DNA from: Acetivibrio clariflavus DSM 19732
GTDB taxonomy: Bacteria > Bacillota > Clostridia > Acetivibrionales > Acetivibrionaceae
DNA length: 64,000 nucleotides
Reading direction: 5' to 3'
Assembly: GCF_000237085.1 (NCBI RefSeq)
Contig: NC_016627.1
Location: forward strand, 1,860,001 to 1,924,000
In this document: in pieces, positions 29,965 through 38,975 of the stretch
Position numbering within the stretch: the stretch's first letter is position 1
How the letters are laid out: each line of letters opens with the position of its first letter
The notes under the pieces: model-generated
What the model was told of the DNA's origin: nothing
The model's database searches: none
Seen by the model: the letters and a program-made list of their open reading frames with translations, nothing else
Position numbers and translations under genes: made by a program

Positions 29965-30750
29965 ATGTTTTTCGATTTTGGAGACATCATATCGAAAGAA
30001 GATTTCATAAATATGATGGGACCTCAATGGGAATTCCAATATGCCAACACTACTGTAAATTTAGAAGTAATAGATGTAGTTCATAGGTTTCTTGATTTGG
30101 GTGGTATGATACCTGTATTCGGCACACTCTTTGATGGAACAAATGCAATTCTATATTTTGTTGAAGGCGACATGGTAAATTGGTGCCTATCCATGTTAGG
30201 TACAATAGAGCTTATTCAATACGGCTGTGCAGGTTTGAAGATAGCGGCAAAGGCTTTAAAGGCAACAGATAAAATGATGCTTGGAAAGAATTCATTAAAG
30301 GTAGCAACAGACAGCATTGGACTGATTAAAGCCGGAAAAGCCAATATGCTCGATGATATTGCAAGCATAACAAGAACCCAAAAAGGTTATGAATTTGTCA
30401 CTGAGAGTGGTATAATATTTAAGATGCTTGATGATGATATACCTGCGGCAGCAAAAAGTGTTGTAAAGTCAATGTCCGATTCGACAGATGAACTGATGAC
30501 ATGCTTAAAAAGAGAGCCTGAAGCACTGTTTGAATTGGTTGAAGAAACAAAAGAGCTTGATAACACTATATTGTATAGATTAAGAGACGACACTGAAATA
30601 CAGTTGTTTAAGTCAGATTTGACGCCTGAGCAGATAATATGCTCAACAATAGGATGTTTCACCGGCGATACATTAGTAACCACAAAAGAAGGATTAAAGA
30701 GAATCGATGAGGTAAAAACCGGCGACTATGTACTCTCAAAAGATGTCAAG
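29807..30750 (+). repeat. Direct repeat R1, right copy
   Basis: Near-identical to 1-944, in the same orientation, 29.8 kb apart. Confidence 0.9.
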
Positions 30751-31707
30751 TCGGGAGAGATAGGATATAAAAAAGTAAATTATGTGTATATCAAAAATAC
30801 AAGCAAGCTGGTAAAATTATTTGTAGGAAATGAAGAGATAAATACAACATCAAGCCATCTATTCTTTACAGATTCTGGCTGGTGGAAATCTGCAAAGAAT
30901 ATTAAAGTTGGGGATAGGATTTTAACAGATGATGGTGAGCTTAAGGAAGTAACTGGAACGAAAGTTGTTGAGCTGGAGGAACCTGTAAGGATTTACAACC
31001 TCAATGTTGATGAGTTCCATACATATTTTGTTGGTAGCCAAGGACTGTTAGTGCATAATAATTGTTTGGAAGAAATGATGGCTGCTGGCAGGGAGGCTAT
31101 TGCTGAAGCAAGAGCTTGTGGAGTAACTGATCCCAAACTTCTTTCTGAAATTGGTCAGTTTGCTGCAGATGGTGCAAGAAGTAAATATATCAAGCCAACA
31201 GGAGAATTTGTTGATGATATTTTAGAAGCTGATTATCAAAAGTATGTTGCACGAAAGAACGCACAAGGAAAAACTCCAAGAGAACGGACTGATTGGAAAG
31301 ATGCAAGAGATTACTGGATTAACGATTCTCCACTTGCTAGAGGAAATGCCTTTAATGACAAAGCTATTAAAGAAGGATGGTATCCATTTAATGAGGTTCA
31401 TTTGGAGAATGGGAAACGCTTGGATTCATATGACCCATATAAAGGAGAAATTGTGTCAAGAAAAGCCACAGACTTAGAAGAAATTCAATTATCGACCTTT
31501 GAAGGCTACTTAAGAGAAATGCAGTATAAATATAAACCCGGTACAAAAATAAGGTCTAATAAATATCCTGAAATTGATGGTCAGTTACTTTCAGGTAAGC
31601 AAATACTTGAAATACCAGATTCAAATTTGAATTTTAGTGAAATACAAGAGTATATTGATTTGGCTAAAAACAAATATGGTATAGAAATACGCTTTAGGAG
31701 TGAATAA
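29965..31707 (+). CDS. Module H: pre-toxin + HINT + nuclease toxin
   Basis: 580 residues, the only module with all parts in one frame. PT-TG-like pre-toxin at ~30-85 (MIPVFGTLFDGTNAILYFVE), helical linker to ~225, then HINT with Cys231, TSSH 295-298, His352 and the His364-Asn365 cleavage pair. Adaptor at 366-402. The tip from ~410 has RGNAFNDKAIKEGWYPFNEV, GKRLDSYDPYKGEIVSRKATD (Asp487, Glu495, Lys500, a PD-(D/E)XK-like set) and KYPEIDGQLLSGKQILEIP. A nuclease freed by HINT cleavage is the likely product. No secretion or trafficking domain is present, so even this gene seems N-terminally shortened, and no ribosome site is obvious. Confidence 0.78.
   Translation: MFFDFGDIISKEDFINMMGPQWEFQYANTTVNLEVIDVVHRFLDLGGMIPVFGTLFDGTNAILYFVEGDMVNWCLSMLGTIELIQYGCAGLKIAAKALKATDKMMLGKNSLKVATDSIGLIKAGKANMLDDIASITRTQKGYEFVTESGIIFKMLDDDIPAAAKSVVKSMSDSTDELMTCLKREPEALFELVEETKELDNTILYRLRDDTEIQLFKSDLTPEQIICSTIGCFTGDTLVTTKEGLKRIDEVKTGDYVLSKDVKSGEIGYKKVNYVYIKNTSKLVKLFVGNEEINTTSSHLFFTDSGWWKSAKNIKVGDRILTDDGELKEVTGTKVVELEEPVRIYNLNVDEFHTYFVGSQGLLVHNNCLEEMMAAGREAIAEARACGVTDPKLLSEIGQFAADGARSKYIKPTGEFVDDILEADYQKYVARKNAQGKTPRERTDWKDARDYWINDSPLARGNAFNDKAIKEGWYPFNEVHLENGKRLDSYDPYKGEIVSRKATDLEEIQLSTFEGYLREMQYKYKPGTKIRSNKYPEIDGQLLSGKQILEIPDSNLNFSEIQEYIDLAKNKYGIEIRFRSE
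30438..30975 (+). repeat. Direct repeat R3, copy 1
   Basis: Matches 32853-33390 almost base for base (offset 2,415). It is HINT coding DNA. Confidence 0.88.
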
Positions 31708-31708
31708 C

Positions 31709-32161
31709 ATGGAGTTAAAACCAGATATTAAAATAGCTTTAGAAAGAATTAATTTTGTTGAAAGATATAAACGTTTATCTACAAAATATGCTTTTGACTC
31801 TACTGAATGTTTTAAATCATATGATAACACTGAAGTTCTAAACATATTCAGTGAGTTGGGATATAAAGCGACTTTTGACAAACGCGAAAACTTTTTTAAG
31901 GTTGTCAAAAAAACTCCGCCATTTAAGTTTCAATTCAATATTAGTTTGAAATATGGACTTGTTGAGTTGATATGGGCAGTATGGAAAAATGAAATTTATT
32001 ACGGTTGCGGTGTATGGGTAATGATGAAGAGATTATTAGAAGAAGATGAAGAAAATTTAAAAGACCCAAGATTTCGCAATTATGAAGACCTAAAAGAGAT
32101 ATTAACAGAAGCATTTGCCATTTATGAAGATTTCAAACGTGAGTTTCTTGCAATCCAATAA
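31709..32161 (+). CDS. Immunity protein of module H, 150 aa
   Basis: ATG 1 nt after the toxin stop, with taggag inside the toxin end as ribosome site; a GTG 9 nt upstream is possible. The protein reads MELKPDIKIALERINFVERY..., FKFQFNISLKYGLVELIWAVW and YYGCGVWVMMKRLLE. Soluble; family not recognised. Tight coupling to toxin H marks it as the cognate immunity protein. Confidence 0.65.
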   Translation: MELKPDIKIALERINFVERYKRLSTKYAFDSTECFKSYDNTEVLNIFSELGYKATFDKRENFFKVVKKTPPFKFQFNISLKYGLVELIWAVWKNEIYYGCGVWVMMKRLLEEDEENLKDPRFRNYEDLKEILTEAFAIYEDFKREFLAIQ

Positions 32162-32190
32162 ATTTATATAATAATAGTAGAGGTGAAAAT

Positions 32191-32565
32191 ATGAGTGTAT
32201 CAATTTACTATACAGCTAGAAGAAATAAACCTCTTACAAAAGAGGAGCAACAAGCAATTGACAGCTTAATTAAAGAATATTCGGTAGAAAAGGAAATTTC
32301 AGAATATTTAGAAACGGGTAAAGGATTTAATTGGGAACCATTTTGTGTATATGGCCCAGATCCTAGCGAACCAGATATTATTTTTGAAGGTTCTACCAGA
32401 CTTCCCGACAATTCAAAAGAAGCAATTTGGGAAGGCCTTCAACATTGGAGTTTACTGCTTTCGGCTATACGTTGCGTAATACCTGATGCTAAATGGAATG
32501 TACATGTGAATGATCATGAACTTATTTGGGATGAGGAATACTCAGAATATGATTTATCGAAGTAA
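32191..32565 (+). CDS. Second immunity-like protein, 124 aa
   Basis: Good ribosome site (agaggtgaa). Acidic protein: SVSIYYTARRNKPLTKEEQQ, GFNWEPFCVYGPDPSEPDI, WEGLQHWSLLLSAIR and DAKWNVHVNDHELIWDEE. No family recognised. It sits behind the module H immunity gene and before the cassette terminator, the usual place for orphan immunity genes. Confidence 0.55.
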   Translation: MSVSIYYTARRNKPLTKEEQQAIDSLIKEYSVEKEISEYLETGKGFNWEPFCVYGPDPSEPDIIFEGSTRLPDNSKEAIWEGLQHWSLLLSAIRCVIPDAKWNVHVNDHELIWDEEYSEYDLSK

Positions 32566-32690
32566 CTCAATAATTAGATCATAAGACTGTTTGAAAAAAC
32601 TCAGTAAAATAGTTTACTATGATAAACAATTAAGGATTAGTTAACTGTATTAATATATTTTATCTTTGAATAATATAATCAGAAATACAT

Positions 32691-32745
32691 GGTGTATCAA
32701 AAAACTACTGAAAGTGTCGGAGTTTTCTGATATACCTTTTTATTT
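32691..32745 (+). terminator. Cassette-end terminator, module H
   Basis: GGTGTATCAAAAAACT / AGTTTTCTGATATACC, about 15 of 16 pairs, then TTTTTATTTT. Homologous to the hairpins at 4373 and 16602. Confidence 0.85.
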
Positions 32746-32794
32746 TATAAATTTATGAAGGTAAACTAACATTATAGATAATCATAAGATACTA

Positions 32795-32886
32795 GGATAA
32801 ATTCATTAAAGGTATCAATAGACAGCATTGGACTACAAATAGTATGTGGTGACATACCTGCGGCAGCAAAAAGTATTGTAAAGTCA
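32795..32886 (+). pseudogene. Pre-toxin remnant of module I
   Basis: Short matches to the pre-toxin gene (aaattcattaaaggtatcaa, tagacagcattggac), then a jump to gacatacctgcggcagc. An internal deletion removed about 120 bp. Confidence 0.65.
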
Positions 32887-33390
32887 ATGTCCGATTCGAC
32901 AGATGAACTGATGACATGCTTAAAAAGAGAGCCTGAAGCACTGTTTGAATTGGTTGAAGAAACAAAAGAGCTTGATAACACTATATTGTATAGATTAAGA
33001 GACGACACTGAAATACAGTTGTTTAAGTCAGATTTGACGCCTGAGCAGATAATATGCTCAACAATAGGATGTTTCACCGGCGATACATTAGTAACCACAA
33101 AAGAAGGATTAAAGAGAATCGATGAGGTAAAAACCGGCGACTATGTACTCTCAAAAGATGTCAAGTCGGGAGAGATAGGATATAAAAAAGTAAATTATGT
33201 GTATATCAAAAATACAAGCAAGCTGGTAAAATTATTTGTAGGAAATGAAGAGATAAATACAACATCAAGCCATCTATTCTTTACAGATTCTGGCTGGTGG
33301 AAATCTGCAAAGAATATTAAAGTTGGGGATAGGATTTTAACAGATGATGGTGAGCTTAAGGAAGTAACAGCAACAATAGTTGTTGAGCTG
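32853..33390 (+). repeat. Direct repeat R3, copy 2
   Basis: Matches 30438-30975, suggesting recent gene conversion or duplication. Confidence 0.88.
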
Positions 33391-34089
33391 GAGGAACCTG
33401 TAAGGATTTACAACCTTAATGTTGAGGATTATCATACATATTTTGTTGGTACAAATGAGCTGCTCGTGCACAATGATTGTAGTGAGGTCATGACAGAAGC
33501 ATTTAACAAAGCAGTTTTAGCTGCTAAGGCACGTGGCATAAATGATCTCGATGAATTAAAAAGAATTGGTTTGTATGCTGCCAAGAATGTTGGTGATGAG
33601 ATTCTTGAGATTGTAAACGATTTCATTAGAAGAGCCGTGGAAATTCGGAATTCCAACACGCTTAATTCTTCTTTACGATCAGGTGGAGTTATAGGTTTTG
33701 CTGATTGTCAGCTAAGCAGAGAAATACCTGGATTAAGCAATAGCTTAAAAGCTCATAGTGGTATTAGCAAAGGAAGCAAGTTTGCAGACGGATACGTTGT
33801 AAACAACCCTGATTATCAATTATTTGAAAAATTTTATTGTAAATCTGGCGGTGAAAAAGTTGATTATACTGATGTATCTGGCTGGCTTCGGGATATTGAT
33901 AGTGAAGCTAAATTACTTGAAGAAATTGAATACCATTTAGATAAAAATCCAGATGTTACTGGAACGATAAAACTTTTTACAGAAGATCCGCCATGTGATA
34001 GTTTATTATGGGTCATAAAGCAGTTTAGAGAAAGGTACAAAGATAGAATTGAATTAAAAGTTTATGATGGTCATTATGATACATGGTGA
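32887..34089 (+). CDS. Module I: HINT + XOO2897-type deaminase (Cys lost)
   Basis: 400 residues in one frame. HINT is complete (GCFTGDTLV, TSSH, EDYHTYFV, LLVHND). The adaptor is the most diverged (SEVMTEAFNKAVLAAKARG). The tip has IDSEAKLLEEIEYHL and LFTEDPPCDSLLWVIKQF: the family needs PCxxC, but the second zinc Cys is Leu here (module E has PCPSC). The toxin may therefore be inactive. The N-terminal pre-toxin is missing. Only the ribosome site and first codons of an immunity gene (ATG at 34102) remain before IS21. Confidence 0.75.
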   Translation: MSDSTDELMTCLKREPEALFELVEETKELDNTILYRLRDDTEIQLFKSDLTPEQIICSTIGCFTGDTLVTTKEGLKRIDEVKTGDYVLSKDVKSGEIGYKKVNYVYIKNTSKLVKLFVGNEEINTTSSHLFFTDSGWWKSAKNIKVGDRILTDDGELKEVTATIVVELEEPVRIYNLNVEDYHTYFVGTNELLVHNDCSEVMTEAFNKAVLAAKARGINDLDELKRIGLYAAKNVGDEILEIVNDFIRRAVEIRNSNTLNSSLRSGGVIGFADCQLSREIPGLSNSLKAHSGISKGSKFADGYVVNNPDYQLFEKFYCKSGGEKVDYTDVSGWLRDIDSEAKLLEEIEYHLDKNPDVTGTIKLFTEDPPCDSLLWVIKQFRERYKDRIELKVYDGHYDTW

Positions 34090-34101
34090 TTGGAGGTATT
34101 T

Positions 34102-34108
34102 ATGAAAG
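34102..34108 (+). pseudogene. Immunity gene start cut by IS21
   Basis: A perfect ggaggt lies 5-10 nt before an ATG at 34102, directly after the module I toxin, but IS21 begins at 34109 after two codons. The rest of the gene is absent from the far side of IS21. Confidence 0.5.
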
Positions 34109-34222
34109 TGTCAGTGGTAAAATTAAATTACCCGATTTCGGGAAAGAAAATTCCCCACCTATTCACAAACTTCTGCTTGTAGATTAACATAATGTTAATT
34201 ATATAAGTGGGAGTCGATAATA

Positions 34223-35689
34223 ATGTTGGGGGTAGCGATGCATACAACAATACAAACTTTATCAAAAAAAGGATATAACAAGACACAAATTGCAAAAATA
34301 CTTGAAATTGACAGAAAGACCGTAAGACGGGTTCTTAATGAACTTAATGAGAAAGGAATTGTTGAAAGAAAAGAAACTTGCTCAATACTTGATCCATATA
34401 AGGAATATATTCAGATACAAGTAACTAAAGACTTAAAAGCAATAAGAATATATCAGGATTTAGTGCGAGAATTTGGATTTCAGGGTAGTTATGACACTGT
34501 AAAAAAATATGTTGCTAAAATAAAAAAATCTCCACCTAAAGCATATATGGTACTACACAGTTTTCCCGGTGAAGAGGCACAAGTGGACTTTGGATATATT
34601 GGCACTATTAAACTTCCGGACGGCAAGTACAAAAAGGCTTGGGTTTTTGTAATGGAACTCAGCTATTCCAGATATATGTATGTTCAAATTGTATTTGATC
34701 AGAGTATTTCAACATTCATAGATTGTCATAAAAAAGCTTTTAGATATTTTGGAGGAGTACCACAGAATGTAAAGATCGATAATCTTAAAGCAGCTGTATT
34801 GGAAGCTGATTTTTATGAGCCTGTTGTTCAAAGAAATTATGCAGCATTTGCTTCTCATTATGGATTTTCTCCCGAACCATGTAGGGTAGCAACACCTACT
34901 GATAAGGGAAAGGTAGAATCAAATATAAAATATGTGAAGGATAACTGCTTTAAAGCACGAGAATTTAAAGATATTGATGAGGCCAAAGCGTTTTTAATGG
35001 AGTGGCTTGAGACTATAGCTAATGTTAGAATACACGGTACAACAAAAAAAGTTCCATCTGAAGAATTCAATTCGTATGAAAAAGAAAAACTTCTCCCTCT
35101 TCCTACGGAAGAATACAACATATCTGAAATAACTTCGGCAACTGTGATGCCAAACTGTCACATCTCATATAGGGGGAACTACTATTCTGTACCGTATGCA
35201 TACATTGGTGAGGAGGTTGATATTGTTATCATAGATAATCTACTTAAGGCAGTATATAAGGATAAAGAAATAGCCCTTCATCCCGTAGAAAAGAATGAAA
35301 AGGGCAAATTCTTCACAGATAAAAATCATTATCCTGATTATAAAAATATCACGGCTAATGAGATAAAGTCAAGATATCGAGAGAAAATGAGTGAAATTGG
35401 AAAACATGCAGCTATATTTTTTGAGAAATTCTTAGAGCAGGTAGAAACAAAATATAACTATCGAGCTATTGCAGGAATAATTTCCTTAAAGAAAAAGTAT
35501 GACAATGCTACTATTGATAATGCCTGCCATAGGGCATATATGTACAATGCACTGAAATATAAAACGGTAAAACGAATTTGTGAACAGGGAATTGATTTGC
35601 TGCCTGTAGAAACAAACCAAACATATATTAACTCAGAAGAAACCTTCTTATCAAGGCCATTATCAGAGTATTCAAAACTTCTAAATTGA
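34223..35689 (+). CDS. istA: IS21 transposase IstA
   Basis: 488 residues. N-terminal helix-turn-helix (KKGYNKTQIAKILEIDRKTVRRVL), then the integrase core: GEEAQVDFGYIGTI (Asp), VKIDNLKAAV (Asp) and TPTDKGKVESNIKYVKDNCF (Glu). The C-terminal beta region is typical (HISYRGNYYSVPYAYIGEEV). Pairs with IstB, 17 nt downstream, for cut-and-insert transposition. Complete. Confidence 0.96.
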   Translation: MLGVAMHTTIQTLSKKGYNKTQIAKILEIDRKTVRRVLNELNEKGIVERKETCSILDPYKEYIQIQVTKDLKAIRIYQDLVREFGFQGSYDTVKKYVAKIKKSPPKAYMVLHSFPGEEAQVDFGYIGTIKLPDGKYKKAWVFVMELSYSRYMYVQIVFDQSISTFIDCHKKAFRYFGGVPQNVKIDNLKAAVLEADFYEPVVQRNYAAFASHYGFSPEPCRVATPTDKGKVESNIKYVKDNCFKAREFKDIDEAKAFLMEWLETIANVRIHGTTKKVPSEEFNSYEKEKLLPLPTEEYNISEITSATVMPNCHISYRGNYYSVPYAYIGEEVDIVIIDNLLKAVYKDKEIALHPVEKNEKGKFFTDKNHYPDYKNITANEIKSRYREKMSEIGKHAAIFFEKFLEQVETKYNYRAIAGIISLKKKYDNATIDNACHRAYMYNALKYKTVKRICEQGIDLLPVETNQTYINSEETFLSRPLSEYSKLLN

Positions 35690-35706
35690 GATGAGGTAAA
35701 AAAAGA

Positions 35707-36477
35707 ATGAATGATTTAATGTTTTCAAGATTAAGGCAGTTAAAGCTATCGGGGTTCATAAAAACAGTGGAGGCAAGAAATGAGCAAGCTATTAAAGAGC
35801 AGATGTCTTACATGGAATTCTTAGAGTTGCTATTAAGTGATGAATTTTCGAACCGTAAAGATAATGGTAATAAAAAGAGGATGCAAAAGGCAAAATTTCC
35901 TCAAATAAAGACACTAGAGGAATATCAGTTTAATCAACAGCCCTCTATTAATAAAAGATTTATATACAATTTGGCAACCTGTGAATTTGTCCGCAAGAAA
36001 GAAAATGTAGCCTTCATAGGACCGCCAGGTACTGGAAAAACTCATTTAGGTATAGCACTTGGAGTAAAAGCTATATCTCAAGGATACAATGTATTATTTA
36101 CAACAATAAACCATATGCTTGAAGACTTATATTTATCGAGAGCCGACAATTCTTTTAGTCAAAGGCTGAAGTACTACACAAATCCAGATTTACTTATACT
36201 AGATGAACTAGGACTAAAAAAGCTTAATCAGAATAGCGTAGATGACTTTTATGAAATCGTATCGAGAAGATATGAGAAAGGCTCTATAATAATAACTTCA
36301 AACAAAGTTTTTGATGAGTGGGGTAGAATATTCTACGACCCAGTTTTAGCAACAGCAATATTAGATAGGTTTATTCATCATTGTCACTTTGTAGTTATAA
36401 AAGGCGAAAGCTATCGAATGAAGCAAAGCAAGGAAAGCCTTAAAGCTATATCCACAAAAGTGCAAGAGAATGAATAA
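35707..36477 (+). CDS. istB: IS21 ATPase IstB
   Basis: 256-residue DnaC-like AAA+ ATPase. Walker A is GPPGTGKTHLGIALG (about residue 103) and Walker B is LLILDELGL. Sensor region TSNKVFDEWGRIFYDPVLATAILDR. The IS21_IS1162 N-terminal helical part is MEFLELLLSDE. Shine-Dalgarno gaggt before the ATG. Helper and target-choice regulator of IstA. Confidence 0.96.
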   Translation: MNDLMFSRLRQLKLSGFIKTVEARNEQAIKEQMSYMEFLELLLSDEFSNRKDNGNKKRMQKAKFPQIKTLEEYQFNQQPSINKRFIYNLATCEFVRKKENVAFIGPPGTGKTHLGIALGVKAISQGYNVLFTTINHMLEDLYLSRADNSFSQRLKYYTNPDLLILDELGLKKLNQNSVDDFYEIVSRRYEKGSIIITSNKVFDEWGRIFYDPVLATAILDRFIHHCHFVVIKGESYRMKQSKESLKAISTKVQENE

Positions 36478-36556
36478 AATTAGCAAGTTACTGTTCTTTG
36501 ACAAAAACATATTTATTTTATCCAAACAATTAGGTATGTAGTATACTAAAAGCGTG

Positions 36557-36745
36557 AAAAAAGTTTTTTAAGTGCGGTTTATAATGAGATGGGTCCCATA
36601 TGATAGCCTGTTAAGGCAGGCCAGTTTATCATACCCCTCAGCCCTACTTAAAAGAAATACCTACGGGGTATGGTGGGCTGGTCTCACTGGCATGTAATCA
36701 TATGGGGGAGGCTCGTTGTAAACTGGATTCTTGAAAAAGTTTTTT
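36557..36745 (+). ncRNA. Highly structured tail of IS21 (candidate RNA)
   Basis: Nested stems: 36557-36572 with 36730-36745 (15/16); 36577-36588 with 36712-36723 (12/12, two G-T); CCCATATGAT 36595-36604 with ATCATATGGG 36697-36706 (10/10). Inside is a hairpin GCCTG/CAGGC (36606-36621), plus CATACCCC (36630)/GGGGTATG (36665) and CAGCCC (36639)/GGGCTG (36675), which cross each other like a pseudoknot. CCAGTTTA (36621) can also pair with TAAACTGG (36719). IS21 elements normally end soon after istB. Strand inferred from istB direction. Confidence 0.6.
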
Positions 36746-36822
36746 CTCTGTTACATAGAGTTTTTTTATCTTTTTTAAAGTGGGGAAAATTCTTTCCCCT
36801 TTTTGGGGAATTTTTATTGACA

Positions 36823-37229
36823 ATAACACATTTATATGCCAATTCAACATCGTCAAATATTTCAACGGTTACACCCAATTCTTTAAAATCATTAATTATA
36901 GGATTTAAGCTCATCTTGCCGACTTGCAAATCCGGCATCATTATTGCCCAGTATTTCCATCCTGCATCTAATATTTTTTGTTTCCAATTTTTTTCTGCCC
37001 ACTCAAGATCTGCTTTTCTAAGAGCGGAGCTGTTTCTGTCATCCGACAGCCACTTTTTACAGCCTTTTTTTTCAAAATATTCAGCTCCGGTTGTAAGTAG
37101 ATTTATTAGCTTGTCACCATATATAAACTTTTTGAACTTGTGATGTATTATTTTAGTATCCGGATAGTACCATAATGTTGCATAATCGTTATCAAGCAAG
37201 ATTTCCATATTTACATTTAGTTTGTCCAT
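36823..37229 (-). pseudogene. STAS/SEC14-like protein, C-terminus cut by IS21
   Basis: Starts at 37229 (ATG with aaggaggtt upstream). Visible: MDKLNVNMEILLDNDYATLWYYPD, HHKFKKFIYGDKLINLLTTG, KWLSDDRNSSAL and IMPDLQVGK-like text (AIMMPDLQVGKMSL), then GVTVEIFDDVELAY. This resembles SpoIIAA/STAS-like hypothetical proteins whose usual end follows shortly after VEIFDD. The last ~46 codons of the open frame come from IS21, so the true C-terminus is lost. Probably only the end is affected. Confidence 0.65.
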
Positions 37230-37741
37230 TGATAACCTCCTTGATTGCCATTATTTTGATAAGGATATGATATTTTTTTAATAATGCAATGTTTAAATGA
37301 ATATCGTCATAAAGACATAACTAATTTACATAATTTTTTCGATCGGGTTGATTTGTTTTTTATTGATTCGGATAATTAATGGCTGTTTGTAATTTGATGA
37401 ATTACCAGATATGTATAAAATAAATATATTATGAAAATATGTCATAAATATTATCAAATCCAGCATCAACTTAAAAATTATATAAAAAATTGGAACATAC
37501 AAGTTCAATGAATCTGAATGAAATGTTAAAAATTGTCCATAAGATTATTAATATCATTATAAAAATATGTGAAGCCTTATTAATTTTAACATTAAAATTT
37601 GGTATGAGGAAAAGTTTTAATTCATACATTTATGATAGTTAACAACAGTTAGGTTTGATTTTATTTAAAAATTAAGTTATATTATTGTATGTAAAAAAAT
37701 AGTGTTTATAATGAATATCTTTATGTAAAAGGAGATAGGCA
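37230..37741. other. AT-rich intergenic region before fabV
   Basis: About 510 bp, very AT-rich, with no convincing ORF or hairpin. It must hold the divergent promoters of the STAS-like gene and fabV, but I cannot assign a -35/-10 pair with confidence. Confidence 0.5.
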
Positions 37742-38929
37742 ATGATAATAAAACCGAAAACCAGGGGATTTATTTGTACTACGGCACATCCGGAAGGATG
37801 CAGGCAAAATGTTCAGGAACAGATAAATTATATTAAGAGTAAAGATCCGATAAAGGGCCCTAAAAAAGTTCTGGTAATTGGATCATCAACGGGATATGGA
37901 TTGGCTTCAAGAATAACCGCAGCTTTCGGTTGCGGAGCCGATACTATTGGTGTGTTTTTTGAAAAGCCCGCAGAAGAAAAACGTACAGCTACAGCTGGCT
38001 GGTATAACATGGCAGCCTTTGAGGAAGAAGCCAAAAAAGCGGGATTATACTCAAAAAGTATAAATGGAGATGCTTTTTCCGACGAAATCAAAGAGAAAAC
38101 CATAGAGCTTATAAAGAAGGATTGGGGAAAGGTTGATCTCATAATTTACAGTCTTGCAGCACCAAGGAGAACTCATCCAAAGACCGGTGAAGTATTTAAT
38201 TCGGTTATAAAACCTATAGGAAAACCTTATACAAATAAGACGGTTAACTTTCATAACGGAGAAGTATCGGAAATAACAGTGGACCCGGCCACAGAAGATG
38301 AAATCAGGCAGACTGTTGCAGTAATGGGCGGAGAAGACTGGGAAATGTGGATTGAGGCTCTTAAAACTGCCGGGGTGCTTGCAGATGGAGTTATCACAGT
38401 TGCATTTTCATACATAGGGCCCGAGCTGACTCATGCTGTATATAAAAACGGTACAATAGGAAAAGCAAAAGAGCATTTGGAAGCTTCAGCAAAAAACATT
38501 ACAAATTTTCTCAAAGATATTAACGGAAAAGCCTATATATCAGTCAACAAGGCTTTAGTAACACAATCCAGTTCGGCAATACCAGTGGTCCCTCTCTATA
38601 TATCACTCCTGTTTAAGATAATGAAGGAGAAGGGAATTCATGAAGGATGTATTGAGCAATTATACAGGCTTTTTGCTGAGAGGTTGTATGCCAATACTTT
38701 ATTGTTGGATGAAGAGGGCAGAATACGCCTGGACGATTTCGAAATGAGAGAAGATGTTCAGAATGAGGTTGCAAGGTTATGGAGTTCGGTAAATACGGAA
38801 AACATTGAGGAAACAACTGATATTAAAGGATATAGGGAGGACTTCTTCAAGCTCTTTGGATTTGGGCTTCCCGGAATTAATTATGATGAGGAATGCAATG
38901 AAAAGGTAGATATTCCAAACATTATTTAG
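37742..38929 (+). CDS. fabV: Trans-2-enoyl-CoA/ACP reductase FabV
   Basis: 395 residues, the normal FabV length. NAD-binding motif VLVIGSSTGYGLASRI (43-58), then DLIIYSLAAPRR (132-143) and the family active site Tyr224 plus Tyr234-x8-Lys243 (YKNGTIGKAK). NADH-dependent reduction of trans-2-enoyl thioesters, the last step of fatty-acid elongation or butyryl-type fermentation. An aaaggaga lies 6 nt before the ATG. Transcribed alone and followed by a strong hairpin. Confidence 0.97.
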   Translation: MIIKPKTRGFICTTAHPEGCRQNVQEQINYIKSKDPIKGPKKVLVIGSSTGYGLASRITAAFGCGADTIGVFFEKPAEEKRTATAGWYNMAAFEEEAKKAGLYSKSINGDAFSDEIKEKTIELIKKDWGKVDLIIYSLAAPRRTHPKTGEVFNSVIKPIGKPYTNKTVNFHNGEVSEITVDPATEDEIRQTVAVMGGEDWEMWIEALKTAGVLADGVITVAFSYIGPELTHAVYKNGTIGKAKEHLEASAKNITNFLKDINGKAYISVNKALVTQSSSAIPVVPLYISLLFKIMKEKGIHEGCIEQLYRLFAERLYANTLLLDEEGRIRLDDFEMREDVQNEVARLWSSVNTENIEETTDIKGYREDFFKLFGFGLPGINYDEECNEKVDIPNII

Positions 38930-38939
38930 ATTATTATGA

Positions 38940-38975
38940 ATCCCCTGTTCTTTAAAGTCAGAAAGAACAGGGGAT
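38940..38975 (+). terminator. Hairpin after fabV
   Basis: Perfect 14-bp stem ATCCCCTGTTCTTT / AAAGAACAGGGGAT. The T run is weak. Confidence 0.7.

Larger units (their letters stand above)
34109..36822 (+). mobile_element. IS21-family element at the right edge of the island
   Basis: Ends are TGTCAGTGGTAAAATTAAAT (left) and TGTCAATAAAAATTCCCC (right, reverse strand). Each is followed by a small hairpin and GGGAAAGAA. It contains istA, istB and a 345-bp structured tail. No target duplication is visible (tatgaaag versus ataacaca), so flanking DNA was deleted or recombined. Confidence 0.88.

Noticed and set aside
29965..31707. LXG, WXG100 or signal-peptide secretion domain at the module H N-terminus
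   Set aside because: The N-terminal ~30 residues show no such pattern. The transport domain, if any, lies outside the frame or the window.
36557..36745. Group II intron in the IS21 tail (a GTGCG-like start is present)
   Set aside because: No domain V hairpin or bulged-A domain VI is recognisable and no reverse transcriptase is present.
37326..37508. 60-codon minus-strand ORF before fabV
   Set aside because: No ribosome site and only AT-driven hydrophobic codons.
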